Source: Lepas anatifera (lineage: Eukaryota > Arthropoda > Thecostraca > Lepadidae). From it: 64,000 nucleotides of DNA. The notes beneath the pieces are model-generated. The model saw only the letters and a list, made by a program, of their open reading frames with translations. It did no database searches and was not told where the DNA came from. Positions 11,620 to 22,906 of the stretch are shown in pieces; the first letter of the stretch is position 1, and each line of letters opens with the position of its first letter. A program made the position numbers and the translations under genes. Location of the stretch: positions 124,001 through 188,000 of the forward strand of contig JAOTON010000200.1 in NCBI GenBank assembly GCA_034440635.1, in the 5' to 3' direction.

Positions 11620-12575
11620 GCGGCCGCTCCACTCCAGTCTCCCAGCACGGAGTGTCCTCCAGTGGCCGTCCCACTCCAGTCACCCAGCACGGACTGTCCT
11701 CCAGTGGCCGCCCCACTCCAGTCTCCCAGCACGGACTGTCCTCCAGTGGCCGCCCCACTCCGGCCTCCCAGCACGGACTGTCCTCCAGTGGCCGCCCCAC
11801 TCCAGCCTCCCAGCACGGACTGTCCTCCAGTGGCCGCCCCACTCCGGCCTCCCAGCACGGACTGTCCTCCAGTGGCCGCCCCACTCCAGTCTCCCAGCAC
11901 GGACTGTCCTCCAGTGGCCGTCCCACTCCGGCCTCCCAGCACGGACTGTCCTCCAGTGGCCGCCCCACTCCGGCCTACCAGCACGGACTGTCCTCCAGTG
12001 GCCGCCCCACTCCAGTCTCCCAGCACGGACTGTCCTCCAGTGGCCACCCCACTCCGGCCTCCCAGCACGGACTGTCCTCCAGCGGCCGCCCCACTCCAGC
12101 CTCCCAGCACGGACTGTCCTCCAGTGGCCGCCCCACTCCGGCCTCCCAGCACGGACTGTCCTCCAGTGGCCGCCCCACTCCGGCCTCCCAGCACGGACTG
12201 TCCTCCAGTGGCCGCCCCACTCCGGCCTCCCAGCACGGACTGTCCTCCAGTGGCCGTCCCACTCCAGTCTCCCAGCACGGACTGTCCTCCAGTGGCCGCC
12301 CCACTCCGGCCTCCCAGCACGGACTGTCCTCCAGCGGCCGCCCCACTCCGGCCTCCCAGCACGGACTGTCCTCCAGCGGCCGCCCCACTCCAGTCTCCCA
12401 GCACGGACTGTCCTCCAGTGGCCGCCCCACTCCGGCCTACCAGCACGGACTGTCCTCCAGCGGCCGTCCCACTCCGGCCTACCAGCACGGACTGTCCTCC
12501 AGTGGCGGATACAACGGTGGCTACGGTGACTTAACACCCGCCAAAAGTGTCTCAACGTCCATAGTAACTATATAG
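11397..12575 (+). CDS. Open frame with 14-residue tandem repeat (possible exon)
   Basis: A 392-codon open frame spans the whole 42-bp minisatellite. Each unit encodes SSSGRPTPVSQHGL with A/V, S/Y and one R/H change. It opens at GTG, not ATG, so if real it would be an internal or terminal exon reached by splicing. In this frame many unit differences fall in third positions (CCA/CCG, AGT/AGC, CGC/CGT). The flanks change to glycine-tyrosine-rich sequence (SGGYSGRS before, SGGYNGGYGD after) before a stop, which would suit a secreted structural or cuticle-like protein. Against this, other frames on both strands are also open because the unit length divides by three. I see no decisive splice acceptor or signal peptide. 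Confidence 0.25.
   Translation: MFTVFKLREHFGKHRCRHDNWGGRAAREATGVSPQKIVLQPGASVIWRASAEQVRLLSTGRFTPASQHQRSGGYSGRSTPVSQHGVSSSGRPTPVTQHGLSSSGRPTPVSQHGLSSSGRPTPASQHGLSSSGRPTPASQHGLSSSGRPTPASQHGLSSSGRPTPVSQHGLSSSGRPTPASQHGLSSSGRPTPAYQHGLSSSGRPTPVSQHGLSSSGHPTPASQHGLSSSGRPTPASQHGLSSSGRPTPASQHGLSSSGRPTPASQHGLSSSGRPTPASQHGLSSSGRPTPVSQHGLSSSGRPTPASQHGLSSSGRPTPASQHGLSSSGRPTPVSQHGLSSSGRPTPAYQHGLSSSGRPTPAYQHGLSSSGGYNGGYGDLTPAKSVSTSIVTI
11620..12502. repeat. Minisatellite, 42-bp unit, about 21 copies
   Basis: Twenty-one head-to-tail units built on cccagcacggactgtcctcc followed by agtggccgccccactcc and a variable five-base part (agtct, ggcct, agcct, ggcct with tac). Length is kept at exactly 42 bp throughout, with only substitutions. 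That is stricter than in most other arrays of this window. Confidence 0.95.
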
Positions 12576-14028
12576 TACAGGGTCATTCGAGGTAAAGCCT
12601 CCCCCCTCCCTGGAAGCTTGGGCCTGCAACTGCTGCCAACCCAGAGTATTAAGATTGCTCTCCAAAAAACTATTCCTTTGAAAACTCACTTATTAGCCCG
12701 AACATTGGACATTTTTTTCAGACATACTCTGATTATAAAAGGCCAGGTAAAAATTTCGATTCGAAGACCCCATCAAAAACCTGCAGCTCAATACAAACCT
12801 CCATCAATGAACCTAACAGACTCCCCGCGCGCCTTTCCGAGCCGGCTTATGAAAGGTACGAGGGGCCATAATACAATCAATCTTTGATGGATTGCAATTT
12901 AGGTGGCTTCAATCCGTAGGAAAATCATAGCTCATAGAATGCAGCACAAAAACACATTTGAATGAAAAATGCATAACTGATTACAAAAAAAACACTCAAG
13001 ATATTCGAGCTTATAAAAAGTAAAACCCATCGTAATCTTCAGTTGTGTGGGATACAGGTCTAGACGAACGGGAAGTGGTCAGCCCTCGACGTTTGTCCGC
13101 GTCTGTGCGCGTTTGATGCTGTGCAACAGCAGCCCGCTGTTTCCACAGCCTGGGGTCAGTGGGTGCGGCCTCCCCGGCGGGAGGGGGAGGGGCCGCCGTC
13201 GCGTGCCGCTGCCCTCAGCCCGGCAGCTCGGGCTTCGGGATCGATATATCCGGCTTAGAACGGAGTGGAAGTCCGTGTTGTTGCGTGGTGGAGAGACGAA
13301 AGCACTCAGGCTCCGCGCGCTCTGACAATGTCGGGGCAAGCCACGCGAGTGCACAACATAGCGCCGGCGCTCATTTGGCTGATTGCTTGCACAATTACCG
13401 TGGGCTTGTTGGCAGGGCCGGTGATAGTCAACATGCTTCTGACAGTCATGCTCCAAGACGTAGACAGGTAGTCAAGCAAAACCAAGCATGACGCCGTCGT
13501 TACCCTGAGATCAATTCCGGCACCATCGTTCGGTCTCCCTGTTTATCACCATACTCGTTCGCGAGCAAACAAATAACCTAACCGACTAGGATTAGTATTC
13601 GGGGCCGGTTGCCGGTGCTGGCATTAATCACGGCTGGGCTGCGACCGGCAGCGGCACGTGACCGGTCCTCGGTCACTATCCAAGTCTGCCTTCCGGTATT
13701 TACCCCGGTCGGAGGAGATGACGTCCCGTACGCCGTCCCCGCGACATCCCCACGCTCCACCGACCAGGCCAAGCTTCCCAATATGGCGCGCCGCAGCCGA
13801 GGTCAGACCAACTCACAAACGGGATATTGAAAAATCGATGCAAATACAGCTCGGAAGAGTCACTAAGGCCAAACACGACACGATGTACATTTCTGCCGCA
13901 TCACGTTGACCATGATTCAGTGTTCGCTTCTATCGAGAATGTAGGGTAGTCGGGCGCGACGAGAGGCGGTCCAGGGGTCAACAAACCGGTCCCCGGCTGC
14001 ACGGTTGCAGGTCGGGGACGGTCAGACC
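12576..14028. other. Stretch without confirmed gene
   Basis: AT-rich to about 13040, then CpG-rich. A 47-codon ATG frame at 13328-13471 (+) encodes one strongly hydrophobic segment (ALIWLIACTITVGLLAGPVI) and is described under findings. Nothing else is recognisable. Confidence 0.3.
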
Positions 14029-14375
14029 AGCTGACGGCGGTACACCGTGAACCACGGTCAGCTGACGGCGGTACACGGCGAACCACGGAGCCAGATCAGC
14101 TGACGGCGGTACACTGGCGAACCACGGTCAGCTGACGGTGGTACACTGGCGAACCACGGAGCCAGATCCGCTGACGGCGGTACACTGGCGAACCACGGAG
14201 CCAGATCAGCTGACGGCGGTACTATGACGAACCACGGAGCCAGATCAGCTGACGGCGGTACACTGCGAACCACGGAGCCAGATCAACTGACGGTGGTACA
14301 CGGCGAACCACGGAGCCAGATCAGCTGACGGCGGTACGGGTCTGTGGTACACGGGCGAACCACGCCGGCGCGTGA
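14029..14375. repeat. Minisatellite, 39-bp unit with 30-32-bp short form, 9 copies
   Basis: Units begin agctgacggcggtacac and continue with tggcgaaccacgg. Most end agccagatc, while the short form ends tc. The alternation of long and short units means the array has indel as well as substitution variation. Confidence 0.9.
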
Positions 14376-15058
14376 GGGAGCCCACAGATAAGTCGTATGG
14401 TGACCCACTAATACGGTGACGCACCGCCTGACCTGTCGGATTCTCTTTTGGTGGTGTACGGCATTCACCAGATCAGGCACGGGCAGTGGTACATCCAGTT
14501 TTGCACGGGGCGCTGTATTTGACACAGAATGTTGTCACATGTTGTCACACGCTGTATGGCACAGAATGTTGTCCTAGACATGAGCGCCGGAGTAACGGTG
14601 GAGTCGCACTACCTTAAGAATGATCAAAAGTAAATTGAGAGCTCAGGTGAAGGGATTTCATGATCTTTACAGCACCATAAAGAAGAATGAAACGCAAGCA
14701 TTACGGGAGATTTATCTAGTCCGGAATCTCTAAACACTGTCGACCACTAGAGTATAAGACAATAATGTGTTGATACTGGGAACTTTCTGTGTAGGTGCGT
14801 ACCTTATTGGCCAGGCACAGGCATGCCTATTGCGTACAGGTGCCATTTATTGAAGCTGGTGTCGATCCTATTTTTTATTGCTGCCTACTCCTGAACTGCA
14901 TAGCATAGCCTATAGCATATATAGCTTAAAGTGGGGGATTAAAACTTCTAGAAATGCTGACTGTGCCAAAGCGCAGAAATCACCGCCACAACTGCTGTAA
15001 GGTGATGTTCCATTTACGGTTGAGTTATTCTCTCAACGGCGAGATTCTCGAACATACG
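14376..15058. other. Stretch without recognisable gene
   Basis: Unique AT-moderate sequence with two nearby copies of cacagaatgttgtc at about 14520-14570. No gene or RNA seen. Confidence 0.3.
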
Positions 15059-15282
15059 GATCTATCTCTGTCCCCACATTAGAACACTGGTTTTGGAGCG
15101 GTTCAGACCTATCTATCCTCAGACCAGAACGCTGGTTCTGGTTCAGTTCTGATCTATCTGTCCCCAGACCAGAGCGCGGGTTCTGGTTCGTTTCGGACCT
15201 ATCTCTGTCCCCAGAGCAGAACACTGGTTCTGGTTCGTTTCGGACCTATCTCTGTCCCCCGCCCAGATCACTGGTTCTGGTG
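15059..15282. repeat. Minisatellite, about 46-48-bp unit, 5 copies
   Basis: Units contain gacctatctctgtccccag, then agaacactggttctggttc and gtttcg. Degenerate at the left edge and cleaner at the right. Confidence 0.85.
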
Positions 15283-16973
15283 CTGAGCCCTGGGTCGTTG
15301 TCCCTGTCCGGACCGGCAGGTGTAGGTCCGCCCAGGCCCCGTGCTGGGAGGCTCCGGCAGGTTGGACCGGACGCCACGCCGACCGTCTGATGGGCCCCGG
15401 CGGATTTTCAGGGCGGCCTGCTCTTCAAGGCCGGTGTTTGGCCGACGCAGACATGTCATTGGACAGGAAGTGAGGAGGAAAAACTCAAGCGGAAAAGAAC
15501 AAAGAAACGGTCACGGTAACAAGAACTCGAAAGTAACAAGGAGTAATCCGTCGCAGATGTAAGCCGTGCGGCAGGCTGGTCGCTATAAGGCAGCAAAACC
15601 GTTTGTTCAATATAACTATATGTTAGACGTCATCCAGCACAAATATACGAATCCAAGAGGGCCCAAACCCATTCTGTTCCCGCTTTAGACTGATGCTGTA
15701 TGTTATTTAGCTAGACTCTGGGTCCCTCACGGAGGGACCTTCCAAAACTCAGCTTTCCAAAATATTTGAAACATAACTGCAAATCAAAATGAAAGGATCA
15801 TGCCACCGAAAGCTGGTTTTCATTGCTGAAAAGATCTATCACTGCTATTGAGATAATCTATACTGCCATTCCCTTCTTTCCAACAGCAGTCGATAAAGAG
15901 ACCACAAGAGAATCTCCTTCCTGAAAGCATAATTTCATCACAAAAGTTCAAAACGTGACAGCTCCGAATATTAACCATATCAAGCAAGAAACCAGCTTCT
16001 GAGATAATAGGTGTCGCCGCCTCTCACTCCATTGATAATAATTCTACGGTAAGATTGCACTTTATTTAGGGTACCAATCAGGACTTGGGTCATCGACCTA
16101 CGGCCCAGAAAACAGGCACTTACCACAAAGCAACAAATTTCCCTGAGAAGGAAGAGACGACCGCACAGAGCTCACTTTTCTAGGTGTAGTTGTGCTGATA
16201 CGCTTAGCCTACCGTCCATGTCCTGCCCTTAAAAAATATGCGTCTGCGTGCACTAACGAATGCAGTTGACGGACTTAACGCGTTACGGGGTTAAAAGCGT
16301 AGCGAGGCGACCTGCTTATACTGCTCCTTGTCCTAGCTGACGTTTCCAGTAATTGAGACGTCTGGTGCGCCCTCACCGCGAACTGGCTTCATGCACCACA
16401 ACAAACGGCTGCAAGCCTGGACTACGCGAGAATGTTTTTGACCAAGACAGTTCCGCTGCGAGACTTGGAGTGATACATTTTGTGCGAAAAGTGATTCAAA
16501 ACAGCTCCGGTTTCCAAGTGCAGATGCCATGCTAGCATTTTGCACCTGACGCCATGAGACAATTAAAAGCAGTTATCAGCTGAAAAGGCCAGAAAAAACA
16601 GAAATCGTGACAAGGATGAAACTGCTGTAAATAACCTCGGCTGCCGCGCTGTGATCTCACAGGTACCAATTGCATCATAAGTGAGGAAGAATACAAGTCG
16701 GAAATACTAAAACGTATAAAATCACGCTTCTGCCTTTTTTGATGGTTCAACAAAGCCGGAGACCAAACAATGAGGTTTGCCAGACCTCCACTCGTGTTCT
16801 AAACATCTCCGATTCGGCCGGTTCTGTTTGGAGCGCGGTGCCGTCCACCAGGCCGGGAAGTGACGAGCGTGGCGCAGCTCTCCCGCGGCGGCAAATGAAG
16901 CCATCTGGCCTGACGAGTCTCCGTCTGCCGCCAGACCACCCCGTTAGAGACCTCTGGATGAACTGGGCGGTCT
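15283..16973. other. Stretch without recognisable gene
   Basis: Unique DNA, AT-rich between about 15590 and 16320. Short ORFs only. Confidence 0.3.
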
Positions 16974-17045
16974 GAGGTGTGCCGGGTGACAGGCGGACTG
17001 AGCGACCCGAGGTGTGCCGGGTGACAGGCGGACTGAGCGGTTCGA
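16974..17045. repeat. Two-copy tandem duplication, about 36 bp
   Basis: gaggtgtgccgggtgacagg plus cggactgagcg occurs twice in a row just before the large minisatellite, and a partial third start (gaggtggcg) follows. Confidence 0.7.
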
Positions 17046-17074
17046 GGTGGCGACACGCTGACCACGCTGTAAGA

Positions 17075-18995
17075 GGCGGTGCAGGGGCAGCAGCAGGCAG
17101 GACGTGGCTCTGTGTCCGTGTATGTGCAGCAGCAGGCAGGACGTGGCCCTGTGAGTGGCGGTGCAGGTGCAGCAGCAGGGAGGACGTGGCCCTGTGTCCG
17201 TGTATGTGCAGCAGCAGGCAGGACGTGGCCCTGTGAGCAGCAGTGCAGGGGCAGCAGGTGGGAGGACGTGGCCCTGTGAGTGGCGGTGCAGGTGCAGCAG
17301 CAGGGGAGGACGTGGCCCTGTGTCCGTGGATGTGCAGCAGGTGGGAGGACGTGGCCCTGTGAGTGGCAGTGCAGGTGCAGCAGGTGGGAGGACGTGGCCC
17401 TGTGAGTGGCGGTGCAGGTGCAGCAGCAGGGAGGACGTGGCCCTGTGTCCGTGGATGTGCAGCAGGTGGGAGGACGTGGCCCTGTGAGTGGCAGTGCAGG
17501 TGCAGCAGGTGGGAGGACGTGGCCCTGTGAGTGGCGGTGCAGGTGCAGCAGCAGGGAGGACGTGGCCCTGTGTCCGTGGATGTGCAGCAGGTGGGAGGAC
17601 GTGGCCCTGTGAGCAGCAGTGCAGGTGCAGCAGCAGGGAGGACGTGGCCCTGTGAGTGGCGGTGCAGGTGCAGCAGCAGGGAGGACGTGGCCCTGTGTCC
17701 GTGTATGTGCAGCAGCAGGCAGGACGTGGCCCTGTGAGCAGCAGTGCAGGGGCAGCAGCAGGGAGGACGTGACCCTGTGAGTGGCGGTGCAGGTGCAGCA
17801 GCAGGGAGGACGTGGCCCTGTGTCCGTGTATGTGCAGCAGCAGGCAGGACGTGGCCCTGTGAGCAGCAGTGCAGGTGCAGCAGCAGGGAGGACGTGGCCC
17901 TGTGTCCGTGTATGTGCAGCAGGTGGGAGGACGTGGCCCTGTGAGTGGCGGTGCAGGTGCAACAGCAGGGAGGACGTGGCCCTGTGTCCGTGTATGTGCA
18001 GCAGCAGGGAGGACGTGGCTCTGTGAGTGGCAGTGCAGGTGCAGCAGCAGGGAGGACGTGGCTCTGTGTCCGTGTATGTGCAGCAGGTGGGAGGACGTGG
18101 CCCTGTGAGTGGCGGTGCAGGTGCAACAGCAGGCAGGACGTGGCCCTGTGAGTGGCGGTGCAGGTGCAGCAGCAGGGAGGACGTGGCCCTGTGAGTGGCG
18201 GTGCAGGTGCAACAGCAGGGAGGACGTGGCCCTGTGTCCGTGTATGTGCAGCAGCAGGGAGGACGTGGCCCTGTGAGTGGCAGTGCAGGTGCAGCAGCAG
18301 GGAGGACGTGGCTCTGTGTCCGTGTATGTGCAGCAGGTGGGAGGACGTGGCCCTGTGAGTGGCGGTGCAGGTGCAACAGCAGGCAGGACGTGGCCCTGTG
18401 AGTGGCAGTGCAGGTGCAGCAGCAGGGAGGACGTGGCCCTGTGAGTGGCAGTGCAGGTGTAGCAGGTGGGAGGACGTGGCCCTGTGAGTGGCAGTGCAGG
18501 TGCAGCAGCAGGGAGGACGTGGCCCTGTGAGTGGCAGTGCAGGTGCAGCAGCAGGCAGGACGTGGCCCTGTGAGTGGCAGTGCAGGTGTAGCAGGTGGGA
18601 GGACGTGGCCCTGTGAGTGGCAGTGCAGGTGCAGAAGCAGGGAGGACGTGGCCCTGTGAGTGGCAGTGCAGGTGCAGCAGGTGGGAGGACGTGGCCCTGT
18701 GAGTGGCGGTGCAGGTGCAGCAGCAGGGAGGACGTGGCCCTGTGAGTGGCAGTGCAGGTGTAGCAGGTGGGAGGACGTGGCCCTGTGAGTGGCAGTGCAG
18801 GTGCAGCAGCAGGGAGGACGTGGCCCTGTGTCCGTGGATGTGCAGCAGCAGGGAGGACGTGGCCCTGTGAGTGGCAGTGCAGGTGTAGCAGGTGGGAGGA
18901 CGTGGCCCTGTGAGTGGCGGTGCAGGTGCAGCAGCAGGCAGGACGTGGCCCTGTGTCCGTGGATGTGCAGCAGGTGGGAGGACGTGGCCCTGTGA
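17075..18995. repeat. Large compound minisatellite, left block
   Basis: About 45 units share the core ggacgtggccctgtg. Type A units (about 43 bp) continue agtggcRgtgcaggtgcagc. Type B units (39-40 bp) continue tccgtgtatgtgcagcag. Either type ends in cagcagg or caggtggga. A and B units are interspersed, giving a higher-order pattern. All three minus frames are open for hundreds of codons (up to 739), which shows that the openness reflects stop-free repeat sequence and not coding. The same array resumes at 25895 after a LINE insertion. Confidence 0.95.
18976..18995. repeat. 20-bp target-site duplication of LINE (3' side)
   Basis: gggaggacgtggccctgtga ends the left array exactly where LINE sequence begins. 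The same 20 bp starts the right array at 25895. Removing one copy restores an unbroken repeat phase (…ctgtga|gtggcgg…). Confidence 0.75.
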
Positions 18996-19116
18996 TGATT
19001 ATTGGTGTTTAAGGGCACTTCAGCTTCTTTGGCTATATGTGCCCAGCATTGTCAGGTTAGGTCAGTTCAAAATGATCTTGGTTAGCTATGAATTTTCTAT
19101 GCCGGAGGTGTCACCG
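18996..19116 (-). other. LINE 3' UTR and tail
   Basis: 121 bp between the ORF2 stop and the array. There is no poly-A tail. The last bases on the minus strand are CCAATAATCA, consistent with I-type elements, which often end in short TAA- or TCA-like repeats. Confidence 0.65.
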
Positions 19117-22100
19117 CTAAAAAGTGCTGTGAGGGCTATAAACGATGTCAAACTTTATTTCTTTCAGGTAAGATAAAACGTCTTTGATGTCTACGACGGG
19201 ATCGTTTCCAAGACACTGCTCTAAAGCGACCGATGGGAAGAATCGACGCATTTGCCTTTTGAGATTGTCACAGCAGTCTACCTCGGATAAAACATGCTGG
19301 ACAGTAAGGCGGTTGCCACAATGTAAACACAGGTTAGGAGTAGAGCTATTCAGGTGGTAGGCATGAGTGGCATAACAGTGCCCGATGCGGAGTCTAGAGA
19401 GGGCCACCTCCTCTCTTCTGCTTTTTCTGTTGCTCGACTCCCATCTCTCAATGGAGGTGCGCAGGCGTTTCATAAAGCACTCTGGCTCTGCAGCCCACCT
19501 TGACTGCCATTCAGTCTCCTGTAGTGTTCTGAACGATGCTTTGAGGTCTGAAGCCGGAATCCTAAACTGACGCGAAGGGGGTAGTACGGACGCCTCTTTC
19601 GCAACCTTATCGACTTTTTCGTTCCCTGAAATTCCAATATGGCTCGGTACCCAAAGAAAGCGCACATCAGTCCCTCTGGAGGAGATCGCTGACAGAAGCC
19701 TTCTTATAGATGGTATAAGCCAGTTTTGCTGTGGGTGATGAGATTGGAGTGCTGTCAGTGAGCTAGCAGAGTCCGTTATGATAAGACATCGATCCTCTTG
19801 AGAACGCTTGATGTGTCTTAAAACCCGGAGAATGGCATATAGTTCTGTGGTAAAAACCGAAACAGACCCTGGTAGGCTAAACCCCTGACTCAGTCCCTCC
19901 CCTAAAAAGGCGCTTCCAGCACCGCCGGTAGACTTCGAGCCGTCGGTGTAGAACCGGGCATGACCTGCATAGGAGCCGATTTTGCGCAGCGCTAAGGCCA
20001 GAAATTCTGAGGGTAGTGTTGCTGCTTTTTTATGGCGCATCAGATCGAGATCGCATTGTGCAGGGATGAGTCGCCATGGTTCCGTACGTTCTGGTCGCGT
20101 TTCAGCAATTACTTCCAGGTCAACGCCGCTGCCTTCTAACCACAGAGATACACGCAAACAGAGAGCTCGTGAAGATGTCTGTCGCACCATTCTGAGGGGC
20201 ATAGTCAAATTTTCGTCGAAAATCCACCTGTATGTTGGGTGGGACGGATCCTGCCTGATTTTGCTAGCGTATGATAATGCCAACCGCTTCCTTCTCAGGT
20301 CTAGTGGAGGTTCATTGGCGTCTACTAGGAGGCTTGCCCTGCGGGACGTGCGAAAAGCGCCCGTCGCCACTCTAACACAGGCGTGGTGTACAGCGTCCAG
20401 AGGCTGCTTAACGTTGCTCAAAGCACCATCATATACTACTGAGCCATAATCTAGTACGGACCTAATGAGAGCACGGTACAAACGGAGGAGTGTTAACCTA
20501 TCGGCACCATAAGATGTGCGAGAAATCACCTTTAGCACATCCATCCGTTTGAAACATTTATCACGCAGGAGTGATATGTGGGGGGCGTATGTCAAGCGTT
20601 TATCCATCGTCATGCCCAGGAACTTTGCTTCCGGGACGATTGGGACTCTCCTGCCGTATAAACGGAGACTGATGTCAGTACACGAGCGGCGGCGGCAGAA
20701 GTGCATACACACAGTTTTCTCAGTGGAAAATCTAAAACCGTTCTTCAGGCTCCATTCGGATAACCGGTCTATGCATATTTGGAGCTGTCGCTGTGCTGAA
20801 ATCGAGGTGGAGGTGCTTAACCACACCGCTAAGTCATCTACGAACAGAGATTTCTCGACTGTGGGAGGTAGAATTTCGCAGACGTCATTAATTAAGATAC
20901 CGAACAGGGTCACGCTTAAAACGCCGCCCTGGACCACAACACTCTCCTGGTAGAAACTATCAGATAGCGAGTTGCCCACTCTCACTCTGAACTTCCGTCT
21001 CTTCATAAAATTGTCAATAAAGAATCCCATGTGACCCTTGATGCCAGCTTTCCGTGCCTTGTCTAAAACCGCGTAGCGCCAGGCTGTGTCATAGGCCTTT
21101 TCGATGTCAAATAGTAAAGCAAACACGTGTTGCTTTGAGGCGAATGAACGGCGTATTGATGAATCTAGCGATGTAAGATGGTCGGTAGTGGACCGCCCTG
21201 CGCGGAATCCACATTGAGCATTAGAAAATAATCCGGTGCTCTCCAGGTACCAAACCAGACGTGCGTTTACCATGCGTTCTAAGAGTTTACATACACATGA
21301 GGTCAAGGCAATCGGTCTATAGTGAAGGGGGTCGCTACCATCCTTGTCGGCTTTTAAAACTGGGATGACAGTGGCATCTCTCCAGGCAGTGGGAAAATCG
21401 TGTGTGGTCCAAAGGAAGTTGAAGTAAGACAATAAAGCAGTAGAAGACCGTTCGCTGAGATTCTTTATCATGTCAATGTGTATACCGTCCGGGCCAGCGG
21501 CTGTGCTTCTCGCCCGAGACAGTGCGGTGTTAAGTTCTGATATGGTAAAAGGGTCATTGTATGATAGTTGTTCATGGGAGCTAAAACTCACTGGGAGACG
21601 TTCCCTCCGTTCTTTGTGCCGTAAAAACCTTGGGTCTGAACAGGCCAGCCGCCAGCGAGCACCCCACGCATTGCCAAAGGCGTTCGCTACCTCTGTGGGG
21701 TTAGAAATTGTTCCGCCGGAACCTGTCAGAACCGGCAGGGACATGGCACAGCTACGGCCGGCCAGACGATGTACTCGCCGCCAAATTGTTGTTAATGGTG
21801 TTAGCCGATTTATTGTTGTAATATAAGTTTGCCATGATTTTCGTTTTGCATCTCTAACTGTGCGTCTGGCTAGTGCTTTTGTACGTCGGTATTCTATTAA
21901 ATTGTGAGTTGTCGGCTGTCTTGTAAATAATTTAAAACGGCGTCGACGTTCTCTAATGGTGCGCCAGCACTCCTCCGTCCACCAGGGCACGGGGATGCGC
22001 CGTGGGAGCGAGCTAGTCTTAGGTATGAAAGTCTCAGCCGAGTCTAGAATTCGAGCACGCAGCTCCTCCTCGCATATTGTAGCGGTTTCGGCCTCGTCTG

Positions 22101-22906
22101 GTGTAAAATCGAGGACACAGTCAGAGGTAAAACCCTGCCAGTCGGCCCGCCGTAAGTTCCACTGCGGCGTTCTCCTGCCCGGATGTGGGGTCTCAGACCA
22201 AAGCCAGATCGGGTAGTGATCGCTGTTGCACGGATGCGAATGAGTTCGCCACTTAAAGCGGTCGGCTATTGAAGCTGAACAGAGAGATAGATCAACTGCC
22301 GATGCTGTTCCTGAAGGCAATGAGATGTGTGTAGGGTGACCTGTGTTTAAAGTGCATATGTTAAAGCGGTGGATTATTTCCTCCAAGCGCCGGCCTCGCC
22401 TATTTGTGCGGGGGGCAGCCCCATGTTGTGTTATAAGCGTTGAAGTCACCTAATATTATATAATTTGCTGGCAACTGTTGTATTAAATTTGTGAGTTCAT
22501 CGCCAGGAAAGTCCTCACCGGGAGGGAGATATAGGGATACGATGGTTGCTTTAAATTGTTGTAGGTCAACGGTCGCTGCTACAGCCTGTAGGCTTGTTCT
22601 CAAGCGGAACGGATGGGCAGGGACGCTAAAATGGGCAAGCAGCGCTACTCCTCCATGAGCAATTGTTGTGGAATGAACGTCGTATCGAAATGTTTTATAG
22701 TATATTTGCTGGCAATGATGGTCATGTTTTAGCTTGGTCTCCTGTAAGGCAACTACTACAGGAGTTTTCTGTGCAAACAATGTTTGGAGTTCCGTGTGAT
22801 TTGCCCTAAAACCTCTCATGTTCCACTGTAAAATAAACGTCATTAGGTAGAGTACGAGTAGGGTGTGTAAAAACTTTTCTAGATTGAAACCTCGGTCGTC
22901 TATCAT
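19117..22906 (-). CDS. LINE ORF2: endonuclease-RT-RNase H polyprotein (one frameshift)
   Basis: The ORF2 ATG at 22906 overlaps the ORF1 stop. The first frame (22906-22400) holds the AP-endonuclease start: LQWNMRGFRAN, the ALQETKL catalytic Glu and GDFNAYNTTWG. It then breaks at a run of six C (22410-22415, G on +). The second frame (open from 22449 to the stop at 19117) continues with TNRRGRRLEE and the SDHYPIW endonuclease motif (residues 76-82 of that frame). Reverse transcriptase follows with FDIEKAYDTAW (Asp 448), QGGVLSVTLF (507-516) and FVDD (536-539). RNase H has TDGS (Asp 836), TTELYAI (Glu 869), ITDSASSL (Asp 893) and GNEKVDKVAK (Asp 947), so all four acidic residues are present. A C-terminal C-x2-C-x7-H-x6-C knuckle begins at Cys 1041. 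The total of 3790 nt is one base more than 1263 codons plus stop, matching one extra C. Confidence 0.88.
22410..22415 (-). other. Frameshift site in LINE ORF2 (C6 run)
   Basis: Upstream of this run ORF2 reads NTTWG in one frame. Downstream the conserved TNRRGRRLEE continues in another. One extra C in the run explains the change. The upstream frame reaches a stop a few codons later. Confidence 0.7.
22903..22906 (-). promoter_or_regulatory. ATGA stop/start overlap between ORF1 and ORF2
   Basis: On the minus strand ORF1 ends ...TGG GAA ACA TGA and ORF2 starts ATG ATA GAC, so ATG and TGA share two bases in ATGA. Overlaps of this kind in bicistronic non-LTR elements are known to support ORF2 translation by termination and reinitiation. 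This role is inferred here from the arrangement. Confidence 0.75.

Noticed and set aside
16747..19018. Minus-strand ORFs of 459, 739 and 422 codons over the minisatellite
   Set aside because: All three frames are open at once and encode only frame-rotated copies of the repeat, so openness is a property of the repeat and not evidence of coding.
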